NCBI RefSeq assembly: GCF_000719095.1 | Contig: NZ_JOEH01000052.1 | Span: forward strand, 1-26,019 | Direction of reading: 5' to 3' | Length of the DNA stretch: 26,019 nt | Origin: Streptacidiphilus jeojiense | GTDB taxonomy: Bacteria > Actinomycetota > Actinomycetes > Streptomycetales > Streptomycetaceae | In this document: piece by piece, positions 1 to 7,430 of the stretch | Layout: the number at the start of each line of letters is the position of its first letter | Numbering within the stretch: position 1 is the stretch's first letter | Program-made: the position numbers and the translations under genes | Notes under the pieces: generated by a model | Told to the model about the DNA's origin: nothing | The model's input: the letters and a program-made list of their open reading frames with translations, nothing else | Database searches by the model: none

Positions 1-63
1 CTCCGGGCGCTTCCTTCGTTTTCCACCGTACCAGACCGTTTCCGGCCCGTTCCGACGAGTGAA

Positions 64-93
64 ACTCTAGCGGAATTTCTCGGTCCGAGCCAA
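64..93 (-). promoter_or_regulatory. Predicted sigma-70-type promoter firing leftward out of the window
   Basis: Reading the minus strand, TTGGCT (93-88) is followed after 18 bases by TAGAGT (69-64), which fits the streptomycete -10 pattern TAGRRT. The transcript would start near 57 and run off the left edge, so its gene lies outside the window. The predicted leader contains three loose CGGAA/GGAAACG-like copies between 18 and 54. This rests on motif match only. Confidence 0.4.
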
Positions 94-113
94 TTCCGCA
101 GTTTTCCCGATAA

Positions 114-141
114 ACGGCATGCCAAAGAAGAGCCATGCCGT
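114..141 (-). terminator. Hairpin downstream of the aldolase gene
   Basis: ACGGCATG (114-121) and CATGCCGT (134-141) form a perfect 8-bp stem with a 12-base loop. It lies about 100 bases beyond the stop of the minus-strand aldolase gene and is followed, on that strand, by a short T-containing run. It could stop transcription from that gene. There is no long U-tract. Confidence 0.4.
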
Positions 142-239
142 CTCATCAGGGGTTTCGCCGCCACCGCTGTCCGCAGGGCAACTCGCAGAACGTTACGGCA
201 GCGGCAGCCCCACTGCAAATCCGCCCCAGTGGCTCGGCC

Positions 240-1547
240 TCAGCGGCCGGCGAGGGCGTTCAGCTGCTGACGGTCCAGGCCCGTGGCCTTCTCCGCCTCG
301 GCGGTGTCGACCGCGCCGCAGTCGAGGCCGCGGAGCAGATAGCTGCTGAGCGCCTTGGCGGTTGCCGGCTCGTCCATGACGTCCCCTCCCTGTCGGGAGA
401 CATAGGCGCTGAGGCGGGCGGCGGCCTGGTCGAGGCCCTCGCGGTAGAAGGAGTAGACCGCGGCGTAGCGCGTCGGCAGGTGGCCGGGGTGCATGTCCCA
501 GCCCTGGTAGTAGGCACGCTCCAGCGAGCGTCGGACCAGCCGGTGGTGGAGCTGCCAGGCGTCGCGGACCTGGGCGGCGTCACCAGTCGGGATCACATTG
601 GTGGAGCCGTCGGAGAGGCGGACGCCCGTCCCGGCCGCGGCGACCTGCATCACGGCCTTGGCGTGGTCGGCGACCGGGTGCTCCATGCTCTGGTAGGCCG
701 CGCCCACGCCGCAGGAGGCGCTGTAGTCGAAGGTTCCGTAGTGGAGTCCGGTGGCCCTGCCTTGCGCGGCGTCGATCATGCGGGCCACGGTCGCCCGGCC
801 GTCGGCGCCGAGGATCGACTGGGTGGTCTCGATCTGGATCTCGAAGCCGATGCGACCGGCCGGCAGTCCGGCCGCCCGCTCGAAGTCCTCGACGAGCCTG
901 ACCATGGCGTCGACCTGCTGGGTGTAGGTGACCTTGGGGAGGGTGAGCAGCAGCCCCTCCGGCAGTCGACCGCCGCCTGCGGCCAGCAGTTCGGTGAGGA
1001 AGAGGTCGAGGGTACGGATACCGCGGCTGCGGACCGCCGCCTCCATGCACTTCATCCGGATGCCGACGTACGGCGGAGCCGTCCCGTCCGCCACGGACGC
1101 CGCCACCGCTCGGGCCGCCCGTACCGCTGCGGCGTCCTCTTCCGCATCGGGGCGGGGGCCGTAGCCGTCCTCGAAGTCGATGCGCAGGTCCTCGACGGGT
1201 TCGCGTTCGAGCTTGGCACGGACCCGGTCGTAGACCTCCTGGGCGAGCTGGTCGGCGGGGCGGCCGACGATTCCGGCCAGTGTGGCCGCGTCGGGGGCGT
1301 ACCGGTCGAGCAGGGCGAGGGCCTGACGTCCCCAGTCGTCGACCAGCTCGCCCACCCCCGTCCCGGCGAGGGCGTCGGCCGGGACGTACACCGTGTGGAC
1401 GGGCTGACGGGTGCTCGGCTCGCCCGGGTAGCGGCGCGAGAGCTCCGCGTCGACCTCGGCGAGGGCGCCGTCGACCTCCTCCCGTACCGCGTCGGAAAGA
1501 GTCGTGCCGTACCCCGCACCGTTCGCCGGGTCGTCATGACGCGCCAT
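240..1547 (-). CDS. HpcH/HpaI-type aldolase/citrate lyase family protein (DUF6986-like)
   Basis: A 435-residue cytoplasmic protein resembling the large actinobacterial branch of the HpcH/HpaI aldolase and citrate lyase beta TIM-barrel family. These enzymes make or break C-C bonds next to a metal-bound oxoacid or acyl-CoA enolate. Family-like acidic motifs are IDFEDGYG (residues 123-130) and EIQIET (236-241), with RMKCME (164-169) and HYGTFDYSA (269-277) as further barrel-strand signatures. The substrate cannot be read from the sequence. I chose the ATG at 1547 because GGAGGG stands 7 bases before it. An in-frame GTG five codons upstream lacks its own ribosome site. A perfect palindrome lies 20-34 bases upstream of the start, suggesting repression. 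The gene stands alone, divergent from the MFS gene. Family is fairly secure; reaction unknown. Confidence 0.85.
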   Translation of the reverse strand: MARHDDPANGAGYGTTLSDAVREEVDGALAEVDAELSRRYPGEPSTRQPVHTVYVPADALAGTGVGELVDDWGRQALALLDRYAPDAATLAGIVGRPADQLAQEVYDRVRAKLEREPVEDLRIDFEDGYGPRPDAEEDAAAVRAARAVAASVADGTAPPYVGIRMKCMEAAVRSRGIRTLDLFLTELLAAGGGRLPEGLLLTLPKVTYTQQVDAMVRLVEDFERAAGLPAGRIGFEIQIETTQSILGADGRATVARMIDAAQGRATGLHYGTFDYSASCGVGAAYQSMEHPVADHAKAVMQVAAAGTGVRLSDGSTNVIPTGDAAQVRDAWQLHHRLVRRSLERAYYQGWDMHPGHLPTRYAAVYSFYREGLDQAAARLSAYVSRQGGDVMDEPATAKALSSYLLRGLDCGAVDTAEAEKATGLDRQQLNALAGR

Positions 1548-1566
1548 CGCGTAGCCCTCCACACTT

Positions 1567-1581
1567 TCAACAGTTTGTTGA
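1567..1581. promoter_or_regulatory. Candidate operator of the aldolase gene
   Basis: TCAACA-N3-TGTTGA is a perfect 15-base palindrome (arms 1567-1572 and 1576-1581) just upstream of the chosen aldolase start. The size and position fit a dimeric repressor such as IclR, GntR or LacI type. No regulator gene is adjacent, so it would be controlled from elsewhere. Confidence 0.45.
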
Positions 1582-1692
1582 TGCGAAGGTATCGGCGGGT
1601 CCGGAGGGCGTCAATGGGTGACCTGCGGCTGAAGGCCGGGTTCCGGCGATATCCCATTGACGTCCGTCCGTGGTCCGGGCCATCGTGCCCGG

Positions 1693-3003
1693 ATGCCCGT
1701 CGACCCGCGCTCCGCCCTCGCCCCGCTCCGGCATCCCGCCTTCCGCCTCCTCGTCGCCGGGCGCTGGGTGAACACCCTGGGCAGCGGGGTCGCCCCCATC
1801 GCGCTGGCGTTCGCCGTCCTCGACCTCACCGGATCGGTCAACGACCTCGGGCTGGTCGTGGGCACCCGGTCGCTGTTCAATGTCGTCTTCCTGCTCTTCG
1901 GCGGCGTGGTGGCCGACCGGCTCCCGCGGCACCTGGTGATGGTCGGCTCCGGGGTCCTCAGCGCGGCCAGCCAGGCGGCGGTCGCCGCGCTCGTACTCAC
2001 CCACTCGGCGAGCATCCCGACCCTGCTCGTGCTCTCCGCCGCGAACGGCACCTTCGCCGCGTTCGCGCTACCGGCCTCCTCCGCCCTGGTGCCGCAGACC
2101 GTTCCGGAGGAGCTGCGGCAGTCGGCCAACGCACTCAACAGCATGGCCGGCAATGCCGCACAGATCGTCGGAGCCTCCCTGGGCGGGGTGCTGGTGGCCG
2201 TCGTGGGCCCTGGCTGGGGGCTCGCGGCGGACTCGTTGAGCTTTCTGCTCTCCGCGCTGCTCTTCCTGCGGGTACGGGTGCCCAGGGGTTCGGCCCGGCC
2301 TGCGGAGGGCAGCAGCCTGATCGGCGAACTGCGGGAAGGGTGGCAGGAGTTCACGGCTCGGACCTGGGTGTGGGTGGTGGTGGTCGCCTTCGGCTTCATC
2401 AATGCCGCGCTGGTCGGTGCCACCTCCGTACTCGGGCCGTCGGTCGCCGACGCGACCTTCGGCCGCTCCTGGTGGGGCGGCGTCCTCGCCGCCGAGACGG
2501 CGGGCATGGTGGTCGGCGGACTGGTCGCGCTGAGGCTTCGCCCGCGTCGGCTGCTGCTGGTGGGCGTGGTCTGCGTGGCGGCCGAGGTGACGCTGCCGCT
2601 GGGACTGGCGCTGCGCGTCCCGGTCTACGCCCTCACCGTGGCCGCCTTCCTGTGCGGGATGTGCCTGGAGCAGTTCGGCATCGCCTGGGAGACCTCGCTC
2701 CAGCAGGAGATCCCGGCGGACCGCCTGGCCCGGGTCTACTCCTACGACATGCTGGGCTCCTTCGTCGCCATCCCGCTCGCCCAGGTCACGGTCGGTCCGC
2801 TGGCCTCGGCCTTCGGCGTCCGCGGCACGCTCCTGGGCGCAGCCGGAATCATCATGCTGAGCACCCTGGCCATGCTCGCCGTCCGCGACGTCCGGGTCCT
2901 GCGCGCGGCCTCGCCGGTCCGAGCCCTCCAGACCAGCACCACTACCGAGACAGCGGCTCCAGCGGCAGGTGCAACGCAGCCGGTCACTCCCCCGCTGGCC
3001 TGA
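1693..3003 (+). CDS. MFS transporter (multidrug/siderophore exporter-like)
   Basis: A 436-residue major facilitator superfamily protein with about 12 hydrophobic segments, likely a proton-driven exporter in the cytoplasmic membrane. The N-terminus (LRHPAFRLLVAGRWVNTLGSG) and the loop VVADRLPRHLVM after TM2, a version of the MFS G-x-x-x-D-R motif, resemble the MFS_3/EntS-like exporter branch. A central loop (about residues 195-220) separates the two six-helix halves. The C-terminal tail is Ala/Thr-rich and probably cytoplasmic. The ATG at 1693 places the first helix at the normal distance but has no clear ribosome site. A TTG at 1657 would add 12 residues and also lacks one. It converges with the TmrB-like gene 22 bases away, with no obvious terminator between. 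Substrate unknown. Confidence 0.85.
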   Translation: MPVDPRSALAPLRHPAFRLLVAGRWVNTLGSGVAPIALAFAVLDLTGSVNDLGLVVGTRSLFNVVFLLFGGVVADRLPRHLVMVGSGVLSAASQAAVAALVLTHSASIPTLLVLSAANGTFAAFALPASSALVPQTVPEELRQSANALNSMAGNAAQIVGASLGGVLVAVVGPGWGLAADSLSFLLSALLFLRVRVPRGSARPAEGSSLIGELREGWQEFTARTWVWVVVVAFGFINAALVGATSVLGPSVADATFGRSWWGGVLAAETAGMVVGGLVALRLRPRRLLLVGVVCVAAEVTLPLGLALRVPVYALTVAAFLCGMCLEQFGIAWETSLQQEIPADRLARVYSYDMLGSFVAIPLAQVTVGPLASAFGVRGTLLGAAGIIMLSTLAMLAVRDVRVLRAASPVRALQTSTTTETAAPAAGATQPVTPPLA

Positions 3004-3025
3004 CCCGGAGGCGACCCTCAGCCCC

Positions 3026-3658
3026 TCAGTCCAAGCGAATGTGCCTGGCACTGACCCAGGCCCGGCGCAGACGCCCCCGTAGCTGGCTGCCCGTGTCGGG
3101 AATGAGCGAGAGTCCGCTCACCCGGGCGATGTGCTCGGCGACCTCGCGGACCGACAGGTGATCGGTCCACAGCTGCTCGCCGAACTCCTCACCGCGCAGT
3201 CGCTCCAGGCACACGTCGATCTTGGAGACGGCGAAGCTCTCCCTCCGCAGTGGAGCGTCCTTGCCCGCCACCAGTTGCAGGGCGTGCCCGAGGCCACGCT
3301 CCCGCAATCGTCGGAGCACGGTCTCCCGTTCGGCGAGCAGTGCGAAGTGCCGGACGTCATGCCCTCGTTCCCGCAGGCGGCCGACGGTCTCCCGGAAGTA
3401 GACGGGCTCCACCACCGTCATCGGAACGATCACGGTGCCGTCGTACTTGCTCAACGCCAGGTCCAGCACCTCGTACACGCCCTCGCGCCAGGCCGCGAGG
3501 TCCTGGAAATCCCCTCGTAGCTGCGGCGGCATCATCCGCTGCAGTCCGAATCCGACGTCTTCGGGGTCGCAGATGACGCTGCCGGGCAGCCGCCGGTGGA
3601 GTTCGTGCGCGGTCTGCGTCTTGCCGCCGCCGAAGTGGCCGTTGATCCACAGAAGCAT
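3026..3658 (-). CDS. tmrB: TmrB-like ATP-binding protein (tunicamycin resistance family)
   Basis: A 210-residue P-loop protein. Residues 7-14 are the Walker A loop (GHFGGGKT), preceded by the start MLLWIN. The pattern resembles Bacillus subtilis TmrB (about 197 residues) along its length: the KTQTA-ELHRRL segment, a DPE-x-x-GF motif, IVPMT followed by V-x-P-x-YF, a KxIDxCLERL-like helix, TDxLS, and a C-terminal basic tail ending in HIR. TmrB confers tunicamycin resistance in Bacillus, apparently by binding the drug at the membrane. Tunicamycin-type nucleosides are made by some streptomycetes, so this may be a resistance or scavenger gene. No tunicamycin biosynthesis genes are visible here. 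The start lacks an obvious ribosome site. An ArsR-like operator lies 41 bases upstream and is shared with the divergent metal exporter gene. Homology is from memory of the family, not an alignment run. Confidence 0.75.
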   Translation of the reverse strand: MLLWINGHFGGGKTQTAHELHRRLPGSVICDPEDVGFGLQRMMPPQLRGDFQDLAAWREGVYEVLDLALSKYDGTVIVPMTVVEPVYFRETVGRLRERGHDVRHFALLAERETVLRRLRERGLGHALQLVAGKDAPLRRESFAVSKIDVCLERLRGEEFGEQLWTDHLSVREVAEHIARVSGLSLIPDTGSQLRGRLRRAWVSARHIRLD

Positions 3659-3698
3659 GGGCAGACACTACGGCGGAGCAACACGCGGATCCAGGCAA

Positions 3699-3720
3699 CA
3701 CATGAAGGATCTTTCATATG
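3699..3720. promoter_or_regulatory. ArsR/SmtB-type metalloregulator operator
   Basis: ATGAA-N6-TTCAT (3702-3717) extends to 8-base arms CACATGAA and TTCATATG with one mismatch. TGAA-N6-TTCA is the core spacing typical of ArsR/SmtB-family operators. It sits 41 bases upstream of the TmrB-like start and 41 bases upstream of the CDF start, so it could govern one or both. No ArsR-family gene occurs in the window. Confidence 0.55.
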
Positions 3721-3761
3721 TTCGGGTATCGTGGTGATCGAAGTCAACGGAGGAGGAACCG

Positions 3762-4868
3762 GTGAGCCCCATCCGCGAGCAGGCGCATCAGGAGCCGGGC
3801 CACGGTCATGCCGAGGGCGGCGCCCACGGCCGGGCACACGATCACGACGACCCCGAGCACGACGACAGCCACGGTCACGAAGGGCCCGGCAACGGCAGTC
3901 ACGCCGGCCACAGCCACGGCGTCTCCGCGGACGCGGACCGGCGGTACCTGAAGGCCGCGCTCGCGCTGATCGCCGCCTTCATGCTCGGCGAGGTGATCGT
4001 CGGTGTGCTGGCGAAGTCGCTGGCGCTGATCTCGGACGCCGGGCACATGCTCACCGACGCCGCCTCGCTGGTGCTGGCCCTGGTGGCGATGAGCCTGGCC
4101 GCGCGGCCCGCCAAGGGCGCGCTCACCTTCGGCTTCAAGCGCGCGGAGATCCTCTCGGCGCAGGCCAACGGGATCACCCTGCTCGGCCTGGGCGCGGTCT
4201 TCACCTACGAGGCGATCCGCCGCCTGATCAGCCCGCCCTCCGTCGAGGGCGGGATCGTCCTGGTCACCGCGCTGGTCGGGATCGTGGTCAACGTCCTGGC
4301 CGCCTGGCTGATCTCCCGGGCCAACCGCAGCAGCCTCAATGTCGAGGGCGCCTACCAGCACATCCTCAACGACGCCTGGGCCTTCATCGCCACCGCCCTG
4401 GCCGGACTGGTCGTGATGCTGACCGGTTTCAACCGGGCCGACGCGATCGCGACGCTGGTGGTGGCCGGGCTGATGTTCCACGCCGGGTACGGGCTGGTGC
4501 GCGAGTCCGGACGGATCTTCCTGGAGGCGGCGCCGCCGGGGCTGGACCCGGACGCCATCGGTGCGGAGCTGGCGGCGGTGCCGGGCGTGGTGGAGGTGCA
4601 CGATCTGCACGTCTGGACGATCACCTCGGGGTACCCCGCCCTGTCCGCACACGTCCTGGTCCGCGGCGACCAGGACTGCCACGCGGTGCGGCTGCGGCTG
4701 GAGCGGACCCTGCGCGACCACCACCGGATCGAGCACAGCACCCTGCAGGTCGACCACGCCACCCCGGAACTGCTCCAACTCGGCGTGCTGGGAAAGCCGG
4801 GAGCCGACGGCCCGTCCCCGGGCCACTGCGCCGACCCGCACGGAAGTTCTCACCGTCCTGTTACCTGA
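3762..4868 (+). CDS. Cation diffusion facilitator (CzcD-like Zn/Co/Cd exporter)
   Basis: A 368-residue CDF-family proton/metal antiporter that would export Zn2+ or related divalent ions from the cytoplasm. The first 52 residues hold 12 histidines in a flexible metal-sensing or chaperoning tail. Six membrane segments follow. The transport-site motifs are intact: H95-x3-D99 (AGHMLTD) in TM2, with D92 nearby, and H200-x3-D204 (HILND) in TM5. The His/Asp pairing is the one typical of zinc-selective members. A soluble C-terminal domain (about 265-345, VVEVHDLHVWTI) is the regulatory metal-binding domain, and the tail has further Cys/His. The GTG start is fixed by GGAGGAGG 4 bases upstream. The ArsR/SmtB-like palindrome in front suggests metal-induced derepression. 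Confidence 0.92.
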   Translation: MSPIREQAHQEPGHGHAEGGAHGRAHDHDDPEHDDSHGHEGPGNGSHAGHSHGVSADADRRYLKAALALIAAFMLGEVIVGVLAKSLALISDAGHMLTDAASLVLALVAMSLAARPAKGALTFGFKRAEILSAQANGITLLGLGAVFTYEAIRRLISPPSVEGGIVLVTALVGIVVNVLAAWLISRANRSSLNVEGAYQHILNDAWAFIATALAGLVVMLTGFNRADAIATLVVAGLMFHAGYGLVRESGRIFLEAAPPGLDPDAIGAELAAVPGVVEVHDLHVWTITSGYPALSAHVLVRGDQDCHAVRLRLERTLRDHHRIEHSTLQVDHATPELLQLGVLGKPGADGPSPGHCADPHGSSHRPVT

Positions 4869-4891
4869 GCCGCCGGGCGGGCCGGGGCGGC
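4869..4891 (+). terminator. GC-rich hairpin after the CDF gene
   Basis: GCCGCC and GGCGGC (4869-4874, 4886-4891) can pair around an 11-base loop directly after the CDF stop codon. It has no U-tract. Other pairings are possible in this GC-rich run, so it is a weak terminator call. Confidence 0.3.
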
Positions 4892-4920
4892 CGATCTCCT
4901 CGCGCCGTTACCAAGCTGTA

Positions 4921-5075
4921 ATTTTCTTATATGGTGCATATCGGTACAAAATAAGATCATCGTCTCAGCTTTGAGCTGCACACTTACGGGACGCTAAGCA
5001 GCGCACCTACTAACGTGACCGCCGCGGGGACCGTACACGCTGTTTCCAGGGCAAGCCGGAAGCTACTGAGGACCG
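4921..5075 (+). promoter_or_regulatory. AT-rich leader with two short palindromes before the His-rich membrane protein gene
   Basis: After the CDF gene the sequence turns unusually AT-rich (about 4919-4962), which is where a promoter for the next gene would be expected. It contains two perfect 13-base palindromes, ATATG-N3-CATAT (4929-4941) and CAGCT-N3-AGCTG (4966-4978). I could not find a convincing -35/-10 pair. The gene's ribosome site is GAGGA just before 5076. Confidence 0.35.
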
Positions 5076-5810
5076 ATGACACAGAAGAAGCCGTCGAACG
5101 CCGACCGGCGCCGTATAGCCCAGGCGAAGATCGCCGAGCAGCGCCGCATCGAGGCCCGTCGCCAGCGCAGGATCACGATCGCGTGGGTCGTGGCCGGAGT
5201 GGTCGTCCTCGCCGGTGCGGGAACCGCGGCCACTTTCGCCATCTCCAGCACCAACAAGGACAACGCCAAGGCCGCGGTCGCCAAGCAGGCGTCGGACCCG
5301 TCGATCGACAAGAGCAGCAACCTGCTCGCCACCACCGCGGACCAGTCGACCGGTGACACCGTGGACGGTGTGGTCAAGAGCAACTCGATGGAGACCACGG
5401 TCTACCACATCCACGCCCACCTGCAGATCTACGTCAACGGCGTGCAGAAGAACATCCCCTACGGCGTCGGCATCATGCCCCCGTACTCGCTCAGCGGCTC
5501 GGGCTCCTCGGCCTTCGTCAGCGGCGGCAGCAAGTTCTACTTCCTGCACACGCACGACGAGACCGGCGTCATCCACGTCGAGTCCCCCAGCAAGCAGGAG
5601 TACACCCTGGGGAACTTCTTCGACCTGTGGAAGCAGCCGCTGAGCACCACCCAGGTCGGCCCCAACAAGGGCACCGTGACGGTCTTCGTGGACGGCAAGA
5701 AGTACACCGGCGACCCGACCGCGATCAAGCTGACCGCGTACGAAAAGATCCAGCTCGACGTCGGTACCGTCACCCCGTACAAGGACTTCACCTGGCCGTC
5801 GGGCTACTAG
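5076..5810 (+). CDS. Membrane-anchored His-rich extracytoplasmic protein, possible metal binding
   Basis: A 244-residue type II membrane protein. Residues 1-32 are strongly basic and cytoplasmic, about 33-56 form one transmembrane helix, and the rest lies outside the cell. The extracellular part has clustered histidines, HIHAH (111-115), HTH (158-160) and H167 (GVIHVESP), followed by a conserved-looking YTLGNFFDLWKQPL block (176-189). I recognise this as a recurrent actinobacterial domain of unknown function. The histidine spacing suggests metal, perhaps copper or zinc, coordination, but no reaction is known. It starts at an ATG with GAGGA 5 bases upstream. The PCuAC-like gene begins 84 bases after its stop, so the two probably form one unit for handling metal outside the membrane. 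The function is inferred from composition and neighbours. Confidence 0.8.
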   Translation: MTQKKPSNADRRRIAQAKIAEQRRIEARRQRRITIAWVVAGVVVLAGAGTAATFAISSTNKDNAKAAVAKQASDPSIDKSSNLLATTADQSTGDTVDGVVKSNSMETTVYHIHAHLQIYVNGVQKNIPYGVGIMPPYSLSGSGSSAFVSGGSKFYFLHTHDETGVIHVESPSKQEYTLGNFFDLWKQPLSTTQVGPNKGTVTVFVDGKKYTGDPTAIKLTAYEKIQLDVGTVTPYKDFTWPSGY

Positions 5811-5847
5811 TCGGACCCGGCAGTCAGTCGGGCGAGCAGTCGACGCA

Positions 5848-5886
5848 CCGGGCAGGACGACCGGGCAGGACGACCGAGCAGGGAGC
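5848..5886 (+). repeat. 13-base tandem repeat in front of the PCuAC-like gene
   Basis: The unit CCGGGCAGGACGA occurs twice exactly (5848-5860 and 5861-5873). A third degenerate copy (5874-5886) supplies the AGCAGGGAG ribosome-binding stretch of the next gene. It is short and may be a recent slippage product. Confidence 0.6.
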
Positions 5887-5893
5887 AGCGCGC

Positions 5894-6523
5894 ATGGACG
5901 CCGAGGCAGACGCCGAGGAGCTGGAACTCGCCGCGCTCGAGCAGGAGGCCGCGCTGCTGGAGGCCCGCGGCCGCCGGCAGCGCGGCGGGGCGGCGCGGCT
6001 GCGGCGGCTGCTCCAGCTGCAGGCCCCGGTGCTGGTGGCGCTCGCCGTGGTGCTGCTGCTGTGGGGGCGCAACGCTCCCCAGCCGGCCACGGCGGCCACC
6101 GCGGTCGCCTCGCCCGCGCTGATCGGGATGAGCAGCGCGCACCTGGACGTCCCGGCAGCCGGTGCCACCACGCTCTCCGCCTATGTGACGATCCGCAACA
6201 ACGGCGGGACGCCGGACCGGCTGGTGGGCGCGTCCAGCCCGTGGGCCGGGACGATTAATCTCGTGGACGCCTCCTCGCCCGCCTCGCTACCGTGGATCAC
6301 CGTCCCCGCGCACGGGTCGGTGACGCTGAAAGCCACCGCGGACCACATGCTGCTGAGCGACCTGAAGCGGGTTCCCAAGGCCGGAGACACCATCCAGCTG
6401 AACCTGAACTTCGCGAACTCGGGCACGGTGTACGTGTTCGCGCCGGTGGGTCCCGCCGACAGCCTCACCGTTCTGGACGTGGTGAACGCCATGAAGTACA
6501 TGGACAAGCTGCCCCCGGAGTAG
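5894..6523 (+). CDS. PCuAC-like copper chaperone homologue with degenerate metal site
   Basis: A 209-residue membrane-anchored protein. It has an acidic, coiled-coil-like start (1-30), a basic stretch (25-39), one transmembrane helix (about 44-57) and an extracytoplasmic beta-sandwich (about 78-187). Family cues are AYVTIRNNGGTPDRLVGASSP (96-116), VPAHGSVTL (137-145), the DHMLLSDLK strand (150-158) and a closing GTVYVFAPVG (177-186). Classical PCuAC proteins bind Cu(I) with H/M-x10-M-x21-H-x-M and deliver it to cytochrome oxidase. Here the first ligand position reads LVD rather than LHE, the middle Met is absent, and the HxM pair is H151-M-L. The fold looks kept but copper binding may be lost or altered. 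GGGAG precedes the ATG at 5894. The N-terminal extension with its helix replaces the usual signal peptide. Confidence 0.75.
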   Translation: MDAEADAEELELAALEQEAALLEARGRRQRGGAARLRRLLQLQAPVLVALAVVLLLWGRNAPQPATAATAVASPALIGMSSAHLDVPAAGATTLSAYVTIRNNGGTPDRLVGASSPWAGTINLVDASSPASLPWITVPAHGSVTLKATADHMLLSDLKRVPKAGDTIQLNLNFANSGTVYVFAPVGPADSLTVLDVVNAMKYMDKLPPE

Positions 6524-6568
6524 GTACGCAGCGGTGCGCCGCGCCAGGGGCCCTTCCGGGAGGTTCCT

Positions 6569-7210
6569 GTGCCGTCCGTCGACCGGCTGGCCGCGTTCGC
6601 CGCGGTGTCGCTGCTGCTGATCGTGATACCCGGCCCCAGCGTGCTGTTCGTGGTGGGCCGGGCCCTCGCGCACGGACGCCGCACCGCGCTGTTGTCGGTG
6701 CTGGGCAACACCGTGGGCGCGTACGTGCTGGTGGTGGCGGTGTCCATGGGGGTCGGACCGCTGGTGGAGCGCTCGGTGCTGCTGTTCACGGCGCTGAAGC
6801 TGGCCGGCGCCGGCTATCTGGTGTTCCTCGGGATCAAGGCGATCCGCCACCGGGGCTCACTGCGTGAAGCCTTCGAGGCCGACGCCCCGGCACCGCACGG
6901 CGGCCCGCGGACCGTGTGGGAGGGCTTCGTGGTGGGTGTGGCCAACCCCAAGACAATGGTCTTCTTCGCCGCCGTGCTGCCGCAGTTCACCGACCGCAGC
7001 AGCGGCCGGGTGACCATCCAACTGCTGCTGCTCGGGCTGGTGTTCACCGGTATCGCACTGGTGTCCGACAGTCTATGGGGGCTGGTCGCCTCCACCGCGC
7101 GCTCCTGGTTCGCACGCTCGCCGCGGCGGCTCTCGCTGGTCGGCGGGACCGGCGGGCTGGCCATGATCGGCCTGGGACTGACCGTGGCGATCACCGGCCG
7201 CAAGGACTGA
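6569..7210 (+). CDS. LysE/RhtB family amino-acid exporter
   Basis: A 213-residue membrane protein with about six hydrophobic segments, the usual size for the LysE/RhtB translocator family, which exports amino acids or their derivatives. The hallmark is the first-helix motif IPGPSVLFVVGRAL (about 20-33), followed by a GNTVGAY turn and by VGVANPKTMVFFAAVLPQF (about 122-140), the second family signature. The loop between TM3 and TM4 (about 93-112) is charged and probably cytoplasmic. The GTG start at 6569 has GGGAGG 5-6 bases upstream. It begins 46 bases after the PCuAC-like gene and could be read through from it, though no functional link is evident. Substrate not predictable. Confidence 0.88.
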   Translation: MPSVDRLAAFAAVSLLLIVIPGPSVLFVVGRALAHGRRTALLSVLGNTVGAYVLVVAVSMGVGPLVERSVLLFTALKLAGAGYLVFLGIKAIRHRGSLREAFEADAPAPHGGPRTVWEGFVVGVANPKTMVFFAAVLPQFTDRSSGRVTIQLLLLGLVFTGIALVSDSLWGLVASTARSWFARSPRRLSLVGGTGGLAMIGLGLTVAITGRKD

Positions 7211-7400
7211 CCTAGGCACCCAGGGATCCGAGTGCCCGTCAGGGCGTGCTCTGCGCACGGGATCGGACGGCCCGTCAGCAGGCGCGCCGTCAGAGGCCGG
7301 GAATCAAGGACTGTTTGGCCGAGTCTGCACAATCCTGGAAGAAAATGCGAGCAGACTGATCACCAGTTCTTCCCATCGGCTTCACAGAAGGGTCCCGTCT

Positions 7401-7430
7401 GTGCCCTCAACCCCTGTGCCCTCAACCCCT
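7401..7430 (+). repeat. 15-base tandem repeat at the start of the serine hydrolase gene
   Basis: GTGCCCTCAACCCCT occurs twice without change (7401-7415, 7416-7430), with a decaying third copy after it. Each copy is in frame and carries a GTG, so copy number changes would keep the frame and supply alternative start codons. Confidence 0.7.

Noticed and set aside
135..3161. A very long plus-strand open frame (about 1000 codons) across the aldolase and MFS genes
   Set aside because: It is antisense to the aldolase, out of frame with the MFS gene and rich in Arg/Gly/Ala. This is what GC-rich third positions produce by chance.
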